Under the pieces are notes generated by a model that worked only from the letters and a program-made list of their open reading frames with translations, was not told the DNA's origin and did not search any database. DNA of 64,000 bases, taken from contig CALURL010000010.1 of assembly GCA_944323155.1 (NCBI GenBank), positions 1 to 64,000 on the forward strand, in the 5' to 3' direction. Shown here piece by piece: positions 54,143-62,362 of this stretch. Positions within the stretch are counted from its first letter, which is position 1. Each line of letters opens with the position of its first letter. The position numbers and the translations under genes are program-made. Origin of the DNA: Candidatus Gastranaerophilales bacterium (GTDB lineage: Bacteria; Cyanobacteriota; Vampirovibrionia; Gastranaerophilales; Gastranaerophilaceae).

Positions 54143-54598
54143 ATGAAATTCTTAATTAAAAAAACACCAGATAATTTTATCAAATCAGTAAATGATGAAA
54201 TCAGTTCAATTTTGAACAGAAATTTTGACAGCCTTTTCCCTGAATACATTTTTACAGACGAAATGGATAAATATGCTATGCCTGTAGAAATCAAGGAAAA
54301 AGATAAAGAATATCATGTAAAAGCCGAACTTCCTGGCGTAAAGAAAGAAGATTTAGATATAGATATTGATAAAAACCATATTACAATTAATGCTATGAAA
54401 CATGAAGAAAAAGAAGAAGATACAAAAGCCTTCAGAAAATCCGAATTTAAATATGGTGAATTTTCAAGAACTGTATACTTCCCTGAAGAAATCGATGTTG
54501 AAAAGACAAAAGCTAAATTGGAACATGGTATTTTAGCTATTGATGCGCCAAAAGTTTGTGCAGAAAAAGCCGACAGAAAAAAATTACAAGTTGATTAA
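54143..54598 (+). CDS. Small heat-shock protein, Hsp20 family
   Basis: A 151-residue alpha-crystallin chaperone. The domain (about 50-145) has EYHVKAELPGVKKEDLDIDID, the SRTVYFPEEID strand and the LEHGILAIDAPK C-terminal motif. The N-terminal arm of 45 residues is typical. It holds unfolding proteins during stress. AAAGGAG precedes the ATG. Upstream, TATAAT at about 54091 marks a likely promoter; no CIRCE inverted repeat is seen. It is monocistronic. Confidence 0.93.
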   Translation: MKFLIKKTPDNFIKSVNDEISSILNRNFDSLFPEYIFTDEMDKYAMPVEIKEKDKEYHVKAELPGVKKEDLDIDIDKNHITINAMKHEEKEEDTKAFRKSEFKYGEFSRTVYFPEEIDVEKTKAKLEHGILAIDAPKVCAEKADRKKLQVD

Positions 54599-54632
54599 TT
54601 CTCACCCCCGAGAACTTTTCATGCTCCTTTTG

Positions 54633-54666
54633 AAAATCCCGTATCAAATGATACGGGATTTTTTTA
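54633..54666 (+). terminator. Rho-independent terminator of hsp20
   Basis: AATCCCGTATC-AAAT-GATACGGGATT followed by TTTTT. Confidence 0.88.
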
Positions 54667-54762
54667 TATTCTTTAATCTTAACTGAGTGTGCAATGAAAA
54701 ATATAGAATATATTTTGAAAATAAATTTGATAATCAGCAGGTGCAGAAGAGTTTACTGAATA

Positions 54763-56931
54763 ATGAATTATAATAAAATTAAAATTTTAATTACACTAAT
54801 AATATTACTTTGCATAAATCAACTATGTTTTGCAGCAGAAGATATAAGACCCTTTTATAAATTTCCTGATTATGCATATATGTATGTTGGCAATGATAAA
54901 TTTGAAAAATTTAATAGAAAAATGTTTAGCTTCAATTCAGGGTTAAACAAATATGCCATCCGTCCAATCCATACAGTTTGGGCATCAATTCTTCCCAAAT
55001 ATGGAATTGAAAGAATTCAGTGTGCAACTGATAACATTGAATATCCTATAAGATTGGTTAGTACTCTTATCCAACGAGATTTTAAAGCAAGTAAATCTGA
55101 GACTTTACGATTTCTAACAAATACAACCATTGGGCTTGGCGGCTTATATGATCCAGCAAAAAGTCTTTTGAAAATAGAACCTGTTTCTGAAAATATGGAT
55201 CAGGCTCTTGCGAGCTGCAAAATAAAATCCGGGCCATATCTTATGGTACCTGTTATAACATCAACCAGCCCGCGCGGCATTGCAGGAAAAATTCTTGATA
55301 CTGCACTCAATCCGTCTTCATATATTGCAACACCTGTTCTTGCTGCTATTAAGGCCGGAATATTTGTTAACAAAACTTCTTCAATTCAACCGCTTGCCAA
55401 AATGATTGAATCCACTTATGCCGACCCTTATGATATCGCAAAACAACTCTATGGAATTGATTTATACATTAAATGTTCAAATCTTGATAGAAAAAAAATT
55501 ATAAACAAACACTTTGATAATGCAGAAACTGTGAAAAACGAAGAAATTAAATTTGCAGAAAATGAAGTTAAAACAATAGAAGAAGTTCAAGAAACAGATG
55601 ACAATTCTAATCTGGCAAAAAATAATGATGATGAAAGTAAGTTTTTATCAGTTAATGATATTCTCCAAGGCGGAACTAATATTGATCATGTAATAATGAA
55701 AAGCTATGATTTAACAAATTCAAAACTTATGGCAGATAAGCTTCTTTTTGATTATAATCCGCAGTGTCCTGTTGTAGATGCAATGCGGACTGCTCTTTTT
55801 GAATTACCTGGAATAAATGATTCAATATGGACAGAAATATCTATATGGAACAGATGTTTTGCAAAAAAAATTAAAACATCATCAGTAAATTTATTTCCGC
55901 AAAAACCGGACTACAAATTTCGATATATTCTCCAAAAAGACAAAAATTCCCCGCTGGCAATAATTTTCCCATCAATAGGAGAAAGTGCTTCATCGCATCA
56001 TTCAATAGTGCTTGCTAAATTATTTTATGACTACGGATATTCAGTAATTATGCTTGGAAGTCATTTTCAATGGGAATTTGTAAACAGCATGCCGGACGAT
56101 TACTATCCGGGAATACCGTCAAAAGATGTTGAACATGTCAGAAACCTTACTGCTAAAATCATAAATTCACTCCAAGACAAATACAGTCGCAAGTTTAAAG
56201 AAAAAGTCGTTATAGGAACATCTTTCGGTGCAATGATGACACTTTATCTTGCGGACAAAGAATATAAAGAAAATACTTTAAATATTACAAAATTTATTTC
56301 AATAAATCCGCCAATCAAACTTTTATATGCCATGAAACAAATCGATAAAAATAACGAAGAATGGAACAAAAATCCTGATGGATTAAAAGAAAAAGTGGGA
56401 ATTACGGCAGCCAAAGTCCTTCAATTATATAATTCAAAAGATGCACTATTATCTGCACAATCAATCACCCTGCCATTTAGCGACGAAGAAGGTAAACTTA
56501 TTACAGGTTTTCTACTGCATCAAAAACTATCCGATTTAATATTTACGATAGAAAAGAAAAATAATAATATTGATTACAAAGAATTATATACCCAAATTCA
56601 CAACATGAACTATGAAGATTACGCGGAAAAATATCTTCTTAATGATAAATTTCAAACATTATCAGAATTAGAAGAAGCTACAAGTTTATTATCACTTGAC
56701 GATTATCTGCTTAATGGTAAAAATTACAAAATCTACCATACTCTTGACGATTACCTTGTGAATGAAAATCTTCTAAAACAATTAAAACAATGCTGCGGGA
56801 AAAAGGCAGTTTTATTTGATCACGGCTCACACCTCGGGCACATGTATAGACAAGAGTTTCTAGATGAACTCAAAAAAGATATTGATATAAATCCTCTAAA
56901 ACTTGCTGATCAATTAGCAGTTTCTGAATAA
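54763..56931 (+). CDS. MlaA-type outer-membrane lipid protein fused to an alpha/beta-hydrolase
   Basis: A 722-residue exported protein. A signal peptide (ITLIILLCINQLCFA) lacks a lipobox. Residues about 35-245 are MlaA/VacJ-like: FEKFNRKMFSFNSGLNKYAIRP, TLIQRDFKASKSETLRFLTNTTIGLGGLYDPA, SGPYLMVPVITSTSPRG. MlaA removes phospholipid from the outer leaflet of the outer membrane. After an acidic linker (about 250-300), residues about 370-710 form an alpha/beta-hydrolase: LAIIFPSIGESASSHH, nucleophile elbow VIGTSFGAM (Ser about 487), and a C-terminal DHGSHLGHMY (His about 687-693). The joining suggests an enzyme acting on lipid or ester substrate at the outer membrane. Monocistronic. Confidence 0.8.
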   Translation: MNYNKIKILITLIILLCINQLCFAAEDIRPFYKFPDYAYMYVGNDKFEKFNRKMFSFNSGLNKYAIRPIHTVWASILPKYGIERIQCATDNIEYPIRLVSTLIQRDFKASKSETLRFLTNTTIGLGGLYDPAKSLLKIEPVSENMDQALASCKIKSGPYLMVPVITSTSPRGIAGKILDTALNPSSYIATPVLAAIKAGIFVNKTSSIQPLAKMIESTYADPYDIAKQLYGIDLYIKCSNLDRKKIINKHFDNAETVKNEEIKFAENEVKTIEEVQETDDNSNLAKNNDDESKFLSVNDILQGGTNIDHVIMKSYDLTNSKLMADKLLFDYNPQCPVVDAMRTALFELPGINDSIWTEISIWNRCFAKKIKTSSVNLFPQKPDYKFRYILQKDKNSPLAIIFPSIGESASSHHSIVLAKLFYDYGYSVIMLGSHFQWEFVNSMPDDYYPGIPSKDVEHVRNLTAKIINSLQDKYSRKFKEKVVIGTSFGAMMTLYLADKEYKENTLNITKFISINPPIKLLYAMKQIDKNNEEWNKNPDGLKEKVGITAAKVLQLYNSKDALLSAQSITLPFSDEEGKLITGFLLHQKLSDLIFTIEKKNNNIDYKELYTQIHNMNYEDYAEKYLLNDKFQTLSELEEATSLLSLDDYLLNGKNYKIYHTLDDYLVNENLLKQLKQCCGKKAVLFDHGSHLGHMYRQEFLDELKKDIDINPLKLADQLAVSE

Positions 56932-56948
56932 ATTTTACAATTATAAGT

Positions 56949-57269
56949 TTATGCATTAAGCAGAAGTTTTTTTGCTTTTTTTAAACTCATTTCTTTCGGC
57001 TTTTTAGCGAAATACGTTTCTATGTTATTGCGCAGTTCTGCAAATGGAACTTTTTTAGTTAATTCTAATAATTCATCACAATCATTTTCACTAAATATAT
57101 ATAACTCATATTTATTATCTGGCTTTTTAACCTTTATAGAAAGAATATCATCAGTGCGTTCATTCAAAAGACTCTTGAAGGCTTTCAATTTATGATTAGC
57201 ATCTTTAATCTTTATAAACCTTCCAAATGTAACATTTTGGTTATTATTGCGGCTGATTGCTAAATTCAT
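56949..57269 (-). CDS. Small hypothetical protein with N-terminal VTFG motif
   Basis: A 106-residue basic protein. The ATG at 57269 has GGAGG ten bases upstream; an in-frame start at 57311 has none. It opens with LAISRNNNQNVTFGRFIKIK, so an F-G motif sits at about residues 14-16, as in the 96-residue protein at 2553. The body has two charged helices and strands (DILSIKVKKPDNKYELYIFS) and a Lys-rich tail (KPKEMSLKKAKKLLL). No signal peptide. Function unknown. Confidence 0.7.
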   Translation of the reverse strand: MNLAISRNNNQNVTFGRFIKIKDANHKLKAFKSLLNERTDDILSIKVKKPDNKYELYIFSENDCDELLELTKKVPFAELRNNIETYFAKKPKEMSLKKAKKLLLNA

Positions 57270-57504
57270 CGTATTATTTCCTCCAGTTATGCTACAATTT
57301 AGAAAAAACAAACAAAAATTTTTTTGCTATTTTACAAGAGATAAATAAAATCAATAATGATACAGTATTAAAGAAGCCATATGTACCAGTTTGATTATTT
57401 TAGGTAAATTGTTTTTGTCGGTTGTGCATACTACCCAACAACACTAAATATTAGCTGTTGGGAATTGTGTGATGTGGCGTTCTTAAACTGGACATTAAAA
57501 TATA

Positions 57505-57533
57505 TAAAAACAGGTTTGATTATTTCAAACCTG
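57505..57533 (-). terminator. Terminator of the tRNA-Gln gene
   Basis: Minus strand: CAGGTTTGA-AATAA-TCAAACCTG followed by TTTTTATAT, eight bases after the tRNA 3' end. Confidence 0.85.
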
Positions 57534-57540
57534 CTTTGAA

Positions 57541-57615
57541 TGGCTGGGGCGGAAGGATTCGAACCTCCGAATGCCTGGACCAAAACCAGGTGCCTTACCA
57601 CTTGGCGACGCCCCA
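57541..57615 (-). tRNA. tRNA-Gln (anticodon TTG)
   Basis: A complete 75-base cloverleaf on the minus strand. The acceptor stem TGGGGCG pairs with CGCCCCA, the discriminator is G and CCA is encoded. The anticodon arm CCTGG-TTTTGGT-CCAGG gives anticodon TTG, reading CAA and CAG. The T arm CGGAGG-TTCGAAT-CCTTCCG is standard. It is a single gene with its own promoter and terminator. Confidence 0.97.
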
Positions 57616-57633
57616 TTATCGGCTACGTTTTTT

Positions 57634-57661
57634 ATTGTATTCGCTAAATCTTGATTGTCAA
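57634..57661 (-). promoter_or_regulatory. Promoter of tRNA-Gln
   Basis: Minus strand: -35 TTGACA (57661-57656), 16-base spacer, -10 TACAAT (57639-57634), about 18 bases before the tRNA 5' end. Confidence 0.75.
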
Positions 57662-57668
57662 TATTTTT

Positions 57669-57890
57669 TTAACTTTCTATTTCCTTGAAAAAATCATTTA
57701 TATCAACTCGTAGTATCTTAGAAAGCTTATAAATAACAAGAGCACTGGGAATTATTACACCACGCTCAAGCTTACCTACATAATTTATACTCATATCAAG
57801 AAGTTCTGCGAGGTTATCCTGAGTATAATGGCGTCGTAACCTTTCAGCCCTGATATTAGCTCCTAATATATAACCGAAATCTTTATTCAT
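57669..57890 (-). CDS. XRE-family helix-turn-helix regulator
   Basis: A 73-residue protein that is nearly all HTH_3 domain: GANIRAERLRRHYTQDNLAELLDMSINYVGKLERG, then KLSKILRVDINDFF. It is a small DNA-binding repressor or activator of the Cro/C1 type. The ATG at 57890 follows a TAAAAT by seven bases; an in-frame start at 57920 is possible. It is divergent from the pilin-like gene (93 bases between the two starts) and could control it; that link is inference. Confidence 0.88.
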   Translation of the reverse strand: MNKDFGYILGANIRAERLRRHYTQDNLAELLDMSINYVGKLERGVIIPSALVIYKLSKILRVDINDFFKEIES

Positions 57891-57983
57891 AATTATAATT
57901 TTAAATAATTTAGTTGGCACATAAAAGAGATTTTTATAAACAAAATATTTACAATAGTAATTATTTATGTTATTATTATAATT

Positions 57984-58679
57984 ATGACGAATATCTTTAT
58001 GTATAAAGAAAAAGCTTTTACTTTGGCAGAAATTTTAATTACTTTAGGCATAATTGGAATTGTTGCAGCACTTATACTTCCGACAGTAATCGCTAATTAT
58101 CAAAAGAAAAAAGCTGCTACACAATTAAAAAAATCATATACAAGGCTTGCCGAAGCTATAAGATTATCTGAACTGCAGAATGGAGATAAAGAATACTGGA
58201 TCTACGCATTAAATGGGGAAAACTTTTTTAACACTTATCTTTCCAAATTCATGACTATTAAAAAGGTTACCATAAAAGATTCTAATTTAACTTACTATCT
58301 GATAAACGGAAATCCTTGCACTGAAAACTATTGTACAAAACTTTCTTATATTGGAGTTTTGGCTGATGGTTCATCTGTTATAGTATCGGATACCAATTAT
58401 ATTAGCAACGGAAAATTTGTTGCGATAGATATAAATGGATTAAAAGGACCAAATACTTGCGGCAAAGATTACTTTCCTTTTGCAATACATTATAAATACG
58501 GATTAATTCCTTTTGGATATAAAGATTTTGGATATGGCTATCAACAATTTGGCGATTTCGACAGAAATATTATAACTGGAAATAATATCCATGCTTGCAA
58601 TAAGGATCAGGGCGGCCAATGGTGTGGAGCATTAATTATGATGGATGGCTGGGAAATCAGCAGGGATTACCCATGGTAA
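57984..58679 (+). CDS. Type IV pilin-like protein
   Basis: A 231-residue pilin or pseudopilin with MYKEKAFTLAEILITLGIIG near the start: a short basic leader, Ala at -1 instead of Gly, Phe +1 and Glu +5, then a hydrophobic helix. The globular part contains four to six cysteines (CTENYCTK, HACNKDQGGQWCG), which could form disulfides, in keeping with the VKOR gene. The C-terminus ends WEISRDYPW. Start at 57984 or the in-frame ATG at 57999 are both possible; the first lies seven bases after TATTAT. It overlaps the convergent nif3 gene by 13 bases. Confidence 0.85.
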   Translation: MTNIFMYKEKAFTLAEILITLGIIGIVAALILPTVIANYQKKKAATQLKKSYTRLAEAIRLSELQNGDKEYWIYALNGENFFNTYLSKFMTIKKVTIKDSNLTYYLINGNPCTENYCTKLSYIGVLADGSSVIVSDTNYISNGKFVAIDINGLKGPNTCGKDYFPFAIHYKYGLIPFGYKDFGYGYQQFGDFDRNIITGNNIHACNKDQGGQWCGALIMMDGWEISRDYPW

Positions 58680-59383
58680 ATAAATGGGGATTTTTCATCT
58701 GCGACTTCAAAATAAATTTTTGGTAATAATTTTTTGAAAACATCAAGAATTAAAATTTCACTTTCAAAATGCCCGATATCAAAAACTACTATAGGACTTT
58801 CTAATGCGGTATGAAATTTCATATCACCTGTAACGTAAGCATCAGCACTTTTTAAATATGCATCATTTATAAATTCAGAACCGCTTCCGGCACAGAACGC
58901 TATTTTTTTAATTGTTTTCACCCCATTATTATTTACATATCGCAAATTCGGTGATATAAAATGCAGCAATTTTATAAAATCATTTATATTTAAAGTTTTT
59001 TCAAGATTTACATATCTTACAAATTCATCGGCCTCTGTTTCAAATATTGAAGGAATAGCTTCCTGATATTCACTCAAGCCAAGTTTTTCAATCAAAGTGT
59101 CTGTTGTACCGCCTATTGCTTTATCAAGATTTGTATGTGCACAAAGAATATTTATATCTTTATACTTTAAAGGCACAAAAAACAGCGGATGGTGCGAAAG
59201 AATTAAATCACAGCCGGATTTTTCTGCCTGTTCTACAATATCATCAGTCACAGTCAGACAAAGCATAACTTTCTCAACAGATTTTTTTGAGTTATCAACA
59301 ATCCAGCCTGAGCAATCCCATTTTTCTGCAGTATTGTATGGCGCAAAATCGTTAATTTGCTTGTACACGTCTTGTTTGAGCAT
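58667..59383 (-). CDS. Nif3-like dinuclear metal-centre protein (YqfO family)
   Basis: A 238-residue Nif3/YqfO protein. Metal-binding residues are visible in DLILSHHPLFFVPLK (HH), ILCAHTNLDKA (H, D), and late in FDIGHFESEI (H and E). It lacks the optional inserted PII-like domain. Its reaction is unsettled; it is often called GTP cyclohydrolase I type 2 homologue. It starts inside the end of coaBC (32-base overlap), so the two are co-expressed. Confidence 0.88.
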   Translation of the reverse strand: MLKQDVYKQINDFAPYNTAEKWDCSGWIVDNSKKSVEKVMLCLTVTDDIVEQAEKSGCDLILSHHPLFFVPLKYKDINILCAHTNLDKAIGGTTDTLIEKLGLSEYQEAIPSIFETEADEFVRYVNLEKTLNINDFIKLLHFISPNLRYVNNNGVKTIKKIAFCAGSGSEFINDAYLKSADAYVTGDMKFHTALESPIVVFDIGHFESEILILDVFKKLLPKIYFEVADEKSPFIYHG

Positions 59384-60569
59384 TAAGTTCCTCGATAATT
59401 CTTGTTGCTAAAAGTGATTTTTCCTGGCGGCTGATTTTTGTTACATCAAGATCTTTATTTATTATGTAAACCTCATTGTAATCACTTGAAAACCCGATAT
59501 CTTTTCTTGAAATATCATTAGCAATCAAAAAATCACAACCTTTTCTTTTAATTTTGTCTTTTGCATTTTCAATTAGATTTTCACTTTCCGCGCAAAAACC
59601 AACAACTGTCTGATGTTTTTTTCTTGATGAAATTTCTTTCAAGATATCAGGATTTTTGACCAATTTTAACGTAATTTCATCATCAGAAGTTTTCTTAATC
59701 TTTTGTTTTGAAATATCTTTAACCCTATAATCAGCAACTGCTGCAGCCATAAAAATATAATCAGTATCTACAAATTCATTTTCTACAACTTTCAACATAT
59801 CAATTGCAGATTTTACCTTTATAACTCTATATGGGCAATCAAAATCTTTTGTAGTAATAAGCACAACCTGTGCGCCGGAATTATAGCAGGCATTTGCAAG
59901 TGCAAGCCCCATTTTCCCTGAAGAATAATTCGAAATATATCTTACGGGATCAATATCCTCAATTGTACCTCCGGCAGTTACAATTACTTTTTTACCTGAC
60001 AAAAATTTTTCTTGTACATCACTTGTTAATTTTAAAACTTCTACAGTTTTGTCAAAAATTTTGTCTAAAGCCGCAAGACGCCCTTTACCTTCTGTCCCGC
60101 AGGCAAGAAATCCGCTTTCCGGCTCAACGATGTAATAATCAGGATTTTTATGAAGTTTATTTATATTTTCTTTAATAAATACATTATTAAGCATATTTGT
60201 ATTCATTGCAGGGGCAAAGATTACCGGCTTTGAAAAAGCAGCAGCAACTGATGTTAAAAGATTATCACAAATTCCATTCGTGATTTTTGAAATAGTATTT
60301 GCCGTTGCAGGACAAATCACCATAATATCAGCTTCATCAGCGTAAGAGATATGTTCCGGCTTAAAATCTTTAACATCGAATTCTTCTATGCCAACCTCGT
60401 TCTGGCTAAGGTTTTGTAAAGTAAGCTTTGTCACAAAATTCAACGCATTAGGCGTACAAATAACTCTTACATTAGCATTAGCGCGTTTGTACATTCTGAT
60501 TAATTCGCAGGTTTTATAAGCCGCAATTCCACCTGTTATACAAACCAAAATATTTTTTCCGCTAAGCAT
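59352..60569 (-). CDS. coaBC: Bifunctional CoaBC, coenzyme A biosynthesis
   Basis: A 405-residue fusion of phosphopantothenoylcysteine decarboxylase (CoaC) and phosphopantothenate-cysteine ligase (CoaB). The CoaC half has ITGGIAAYKTCELIR, the FMN-binding FAPAMNTNML region and ESGFLACGTEGKGRL (active-site Cys). The CoaB half starts near residue 190 with VIVTAGGTIEDIDPVRYISNYSSGKMG and has AAAVADYR and VGFCAESENL. The start overlaps the gmk stop (TAATG). Confidence 0.96.
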   Translation of the reverse strand: MLSGKNILVCITGGIAAYKTCELIRMYKRANANVRVICTPNALNFVTKLTLQNLSQNEVGIEEFDVKDFKPEHISYADEADIMVICPATANTISKITNGICDNLLTSVAAAFSKPVIFAPAMNTNMLNNVFIKENINKLHKNPDYYIVEPESGFLACGTEGKGRLAALDKIFDKTVEVLKLTSDVQEKFLSGKKVIVTAGGTIEDIDPVRYISNYSSGKMGLALANACYNSGAQVVLITTKDFDCPYRVIKVKSAIDMLKVVENEFVDTDYIFMAAAVADYRVKDISKQKIKKTSDDEITLKLVKNPDILKEISSRKKHQTVVGFCAESENLIENAKDKIKRKGCDFLIANDISRKDIGFSSDYNEVYIINKDLDVTKISRQEKSLLATRIIEELNAQTRRVQAN

Positions 60570-61126
60570 TATGCCAATTCTCCTTTAATTATATCTTCAA
60601 GGTTTTGAATTGCTCTGTCTACATCATCGTTAATAACTTTATAGTCAAAATTTTCGGCTCTTTCAAGTTCCTTTTTCACAGCCTCGAGGCGTTTCTGAAT
60701 AGTTTCTTCATCCTCGGTGTGTCGTCCGCGCAAACGCTTTTCTAGAATTTCAAATGACGGCGGTGCAATAAATATCAAAACAGCTTCAGGCATTTTTTGT
60801 TTAACCTGAATTGCACCTTGAGTGTCAATTTCAAGAATTAAATTTTTACCTTCTTCAAGACATTGATGAATATATTTTTGCTTTGTGCCGTAATAATTAC
60901 CTGCAAACTCTGCCCATTCAAGGAATTTGTTATTTTCTATACAATCTTTAAACTCATCTTTCGAGAGAAAAAAATAGTTAACGCCGTCAACTTCTCCCGG
61001 ACGCATTTTTCTTGTTGTGCAAGAAATTGACAAAGTAAATTGCGGATTTCTTTTTAAAAAGCCGCCTATAACTGTACCTTTTCCGACGCCTGATGAGCCT
61101 GATATTACAAATAATTTTTTGTTCAT
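60569..61126 (-). CDS. gmk: Guanylate kinase
   Basis: A 185-residue kinase making GDP from GMP. The P-loop GSSGVGKGTVIG (about 10-21), SCTTRKMRPGEVDGVNYFF for GMP binding, and ILEIDTQGAIQVKQKMP are clear. The ATG at 61126 is chosen over the in-frame TTG at 61141, because a TATAAT box sits between them and the kinase gene begins at 61141. Only six bases separate that box from the ATG, so the mRNA is probably leaderless. coaBC is coupled downstream. Confidence 0.96.
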   Translation of the reverse strand: MNKKLFVISGSSGVGKGTVIGGFLKRNPQFTLSISCTTRKMRPGEVDGVNYFFLSKDEFKDCIENNKFLEWAEFAGNYYGTKQKYIHQCLEEGKNLILEIDTQGAIQVKQKMPEAVLIFIAPPSFEILEKRLRGRHTEDEETIQKRLEAVKKELERAENFDYKVINDDVDRAIQNLEDIIKGELA

Positions 61127-61140
61127 ATTATAATTATACA
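61127..61140. promoter_or_regulatory. 14-bp divergent promoter between gmk and a histidine kinase
   Basis: The whole spacer is ATTATAATTATACA. On the plus strand TATAAT (61129-61134) lies six bases before the ATG at 61141; on the minus strand TATAAT (61138-61133) lies six bases before the ATG at 61126. Both -35 regions would lie inside the opposite gene. There is no room for a ribosome site on either side. Confidence 0.65.
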
Positions 61141-62307
61141 ATGAACAATATTAATAATATTAAACCAGTTTATAAATTTTTAAAAAAGTTACACACATTA
61201 AAGACATATAAAGATTTAAGCAAAGAAGTTATTGTAGAACTTTTGAATATAACTGATGCTCTTGCCTGCTGGATTTGTTTGGTAAATCCTGCGACAAGTA
61301 AAACAGAATTAAAAAAGTTCCACTACGCACCCTCATATGAAAAAAATTTAAGTTTAAAAGAGGAAGTTGAAAATATTCATGTTATAAGTTCAGAACTTCT
61401 CACAAGCAACTTTGAAGCTGAAGATGCTCTGGATTATTTTTATTCTACATCGAAAAATGACAGAATTATTGAACCTATAATTTACAGAGAAAATCTTCTT
61501 GGTTATATAGCTTTGATTGGGAGAAAAGATAGCTTTCATGATGAATTTAAGGACATTGTAGGTATAATTATTGAAAATATAAATTCCCGTCTTGAAATCA
61601 TATCACTTTACGAAGATAAAGCAAGATCTATGAAAGAGCGGGTGGAATTTCTGGCAAGTATTTCACATGAATTCAAAACGCCTCTAAATTCGATTATTGG
61701 CTTTTCAGATATACTCAAAAGTAAATCTCTTGAAAATGAAAATTACAAATACATAGATAACATTTCAAAAAGTTCAAGATTTTTATTGAGTTTAATTCAG
61801 GACACTCTTGATTTATCAAGAGCAGAATCTGCACCTATGGAGTTAAGATATCAAAAATTCCGCCCAAAAGAAATTATCACTGATATTATTTGGAGTTTTG
61901 AGGAAATTAGATTGGAAAAGAATCTTGAATTTAATTATACATTATCTGACGTTGAAATTTCGGCGGATTTAAAACGTTTTCAACAGCTAATTTATAATCT
62001 GATTTCAAATGCAATAAAATTCAGCCATACAGGCGGGATTATAACTATAGTAACTTACATAAACGAACATAAAGAATTTGTTTTTGAAATAAAAGATAAT
62101 GGTGACGGCATAAGCAAAAAAGACAGTGGGGTAATATTCAACTTCTTTTCACAGGTAAACAGAAATCAGCTTAAACGCCAGCAGGGTTCGGGTGTCGGAC
62201 TTGCGATTTGCAAAACTATTGCAAAGGCTCACGGAGGTGATATTAAGTTCAAATCAAGACTGCACCATGGAAGCACATTCTGGTTTACAATTCCGCAAAA
62301 AGTATAA
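61141..62307 (+). CDS. Soluble GAF-like sensor histidine kinase (orphan)
   Basis: A 388-residue kinase with no membrane segment. Residues about 15-160 look like a GAF-type sensor domain (LNITDALACWICLVNPATS, then RENLLGYIALIGR). HisKA follows with the phospho-acceptor His in ASISHEFKTPLNSIIGFS (about 180), then HATPase with N-box YNLISNAIKFSH, G1 IKDNGDGIS and G2 QGSGVGLAICK. No response regulator is nearby. The longer frame from 61093 runs into gmk; the ATG at 61141 fits the TATAAT six bases upstream. Confidence 0.9.
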   Translation: MNNINNIKPVYKFLKKLHTLKTYKDLSKEVIVELLNITDALACWICLVNPATSKTELKKFHYAPSYEKNLSLKEEVENIHVISSELLTSNFEAEDALDYFYSTSKNDRIIEPIIYRENLLGYIALIGRKDSFHDEFKDIVGIIIENINSRLEIISLYEDKARSMKERVEFLASISHEFKTPLNSIIGFSDILKSKSLENENYKYIDNISKSSRFLLSLIQDTLDLSRAESAPMELRYQKFRPKEIITDIIWSFEEIRLEKNLEFNYTLSDVEISADLKRFQQLIYNLISNAIKFSHTGGIITIVTYINEHKEFVFEIKDNGDGISKKDSGVIFNFFSQVNRNQLKRQQGSGVGLAICKTIAKAHGGDIKFKSRLHHGSTFWFTIPQKV

Positions 62308-62341
62308 AAAAGCCACTTATAAATTATAAGAGGCTTTTATT
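62308..62341. terminator. Convergent terminator
   Basis: AAAAGCC-A-CTTATA-AAT-TATAAG-A-GGCTTTT, one A-A mismatch in the stem, with T-rich tails both ways. It ends the histidine kinase and probably the transporter transcripts. Confidence 0.7.
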
Positions 62342-62362
62342 TCTTCTTCAATCTCATAAATA

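Noticed and set aside
57431-57616. 61-codon minus-strand frame across the tRNA region
   Set aside because: It reads through the tRNA-Gln gene and its terminator and has no ribosome site.
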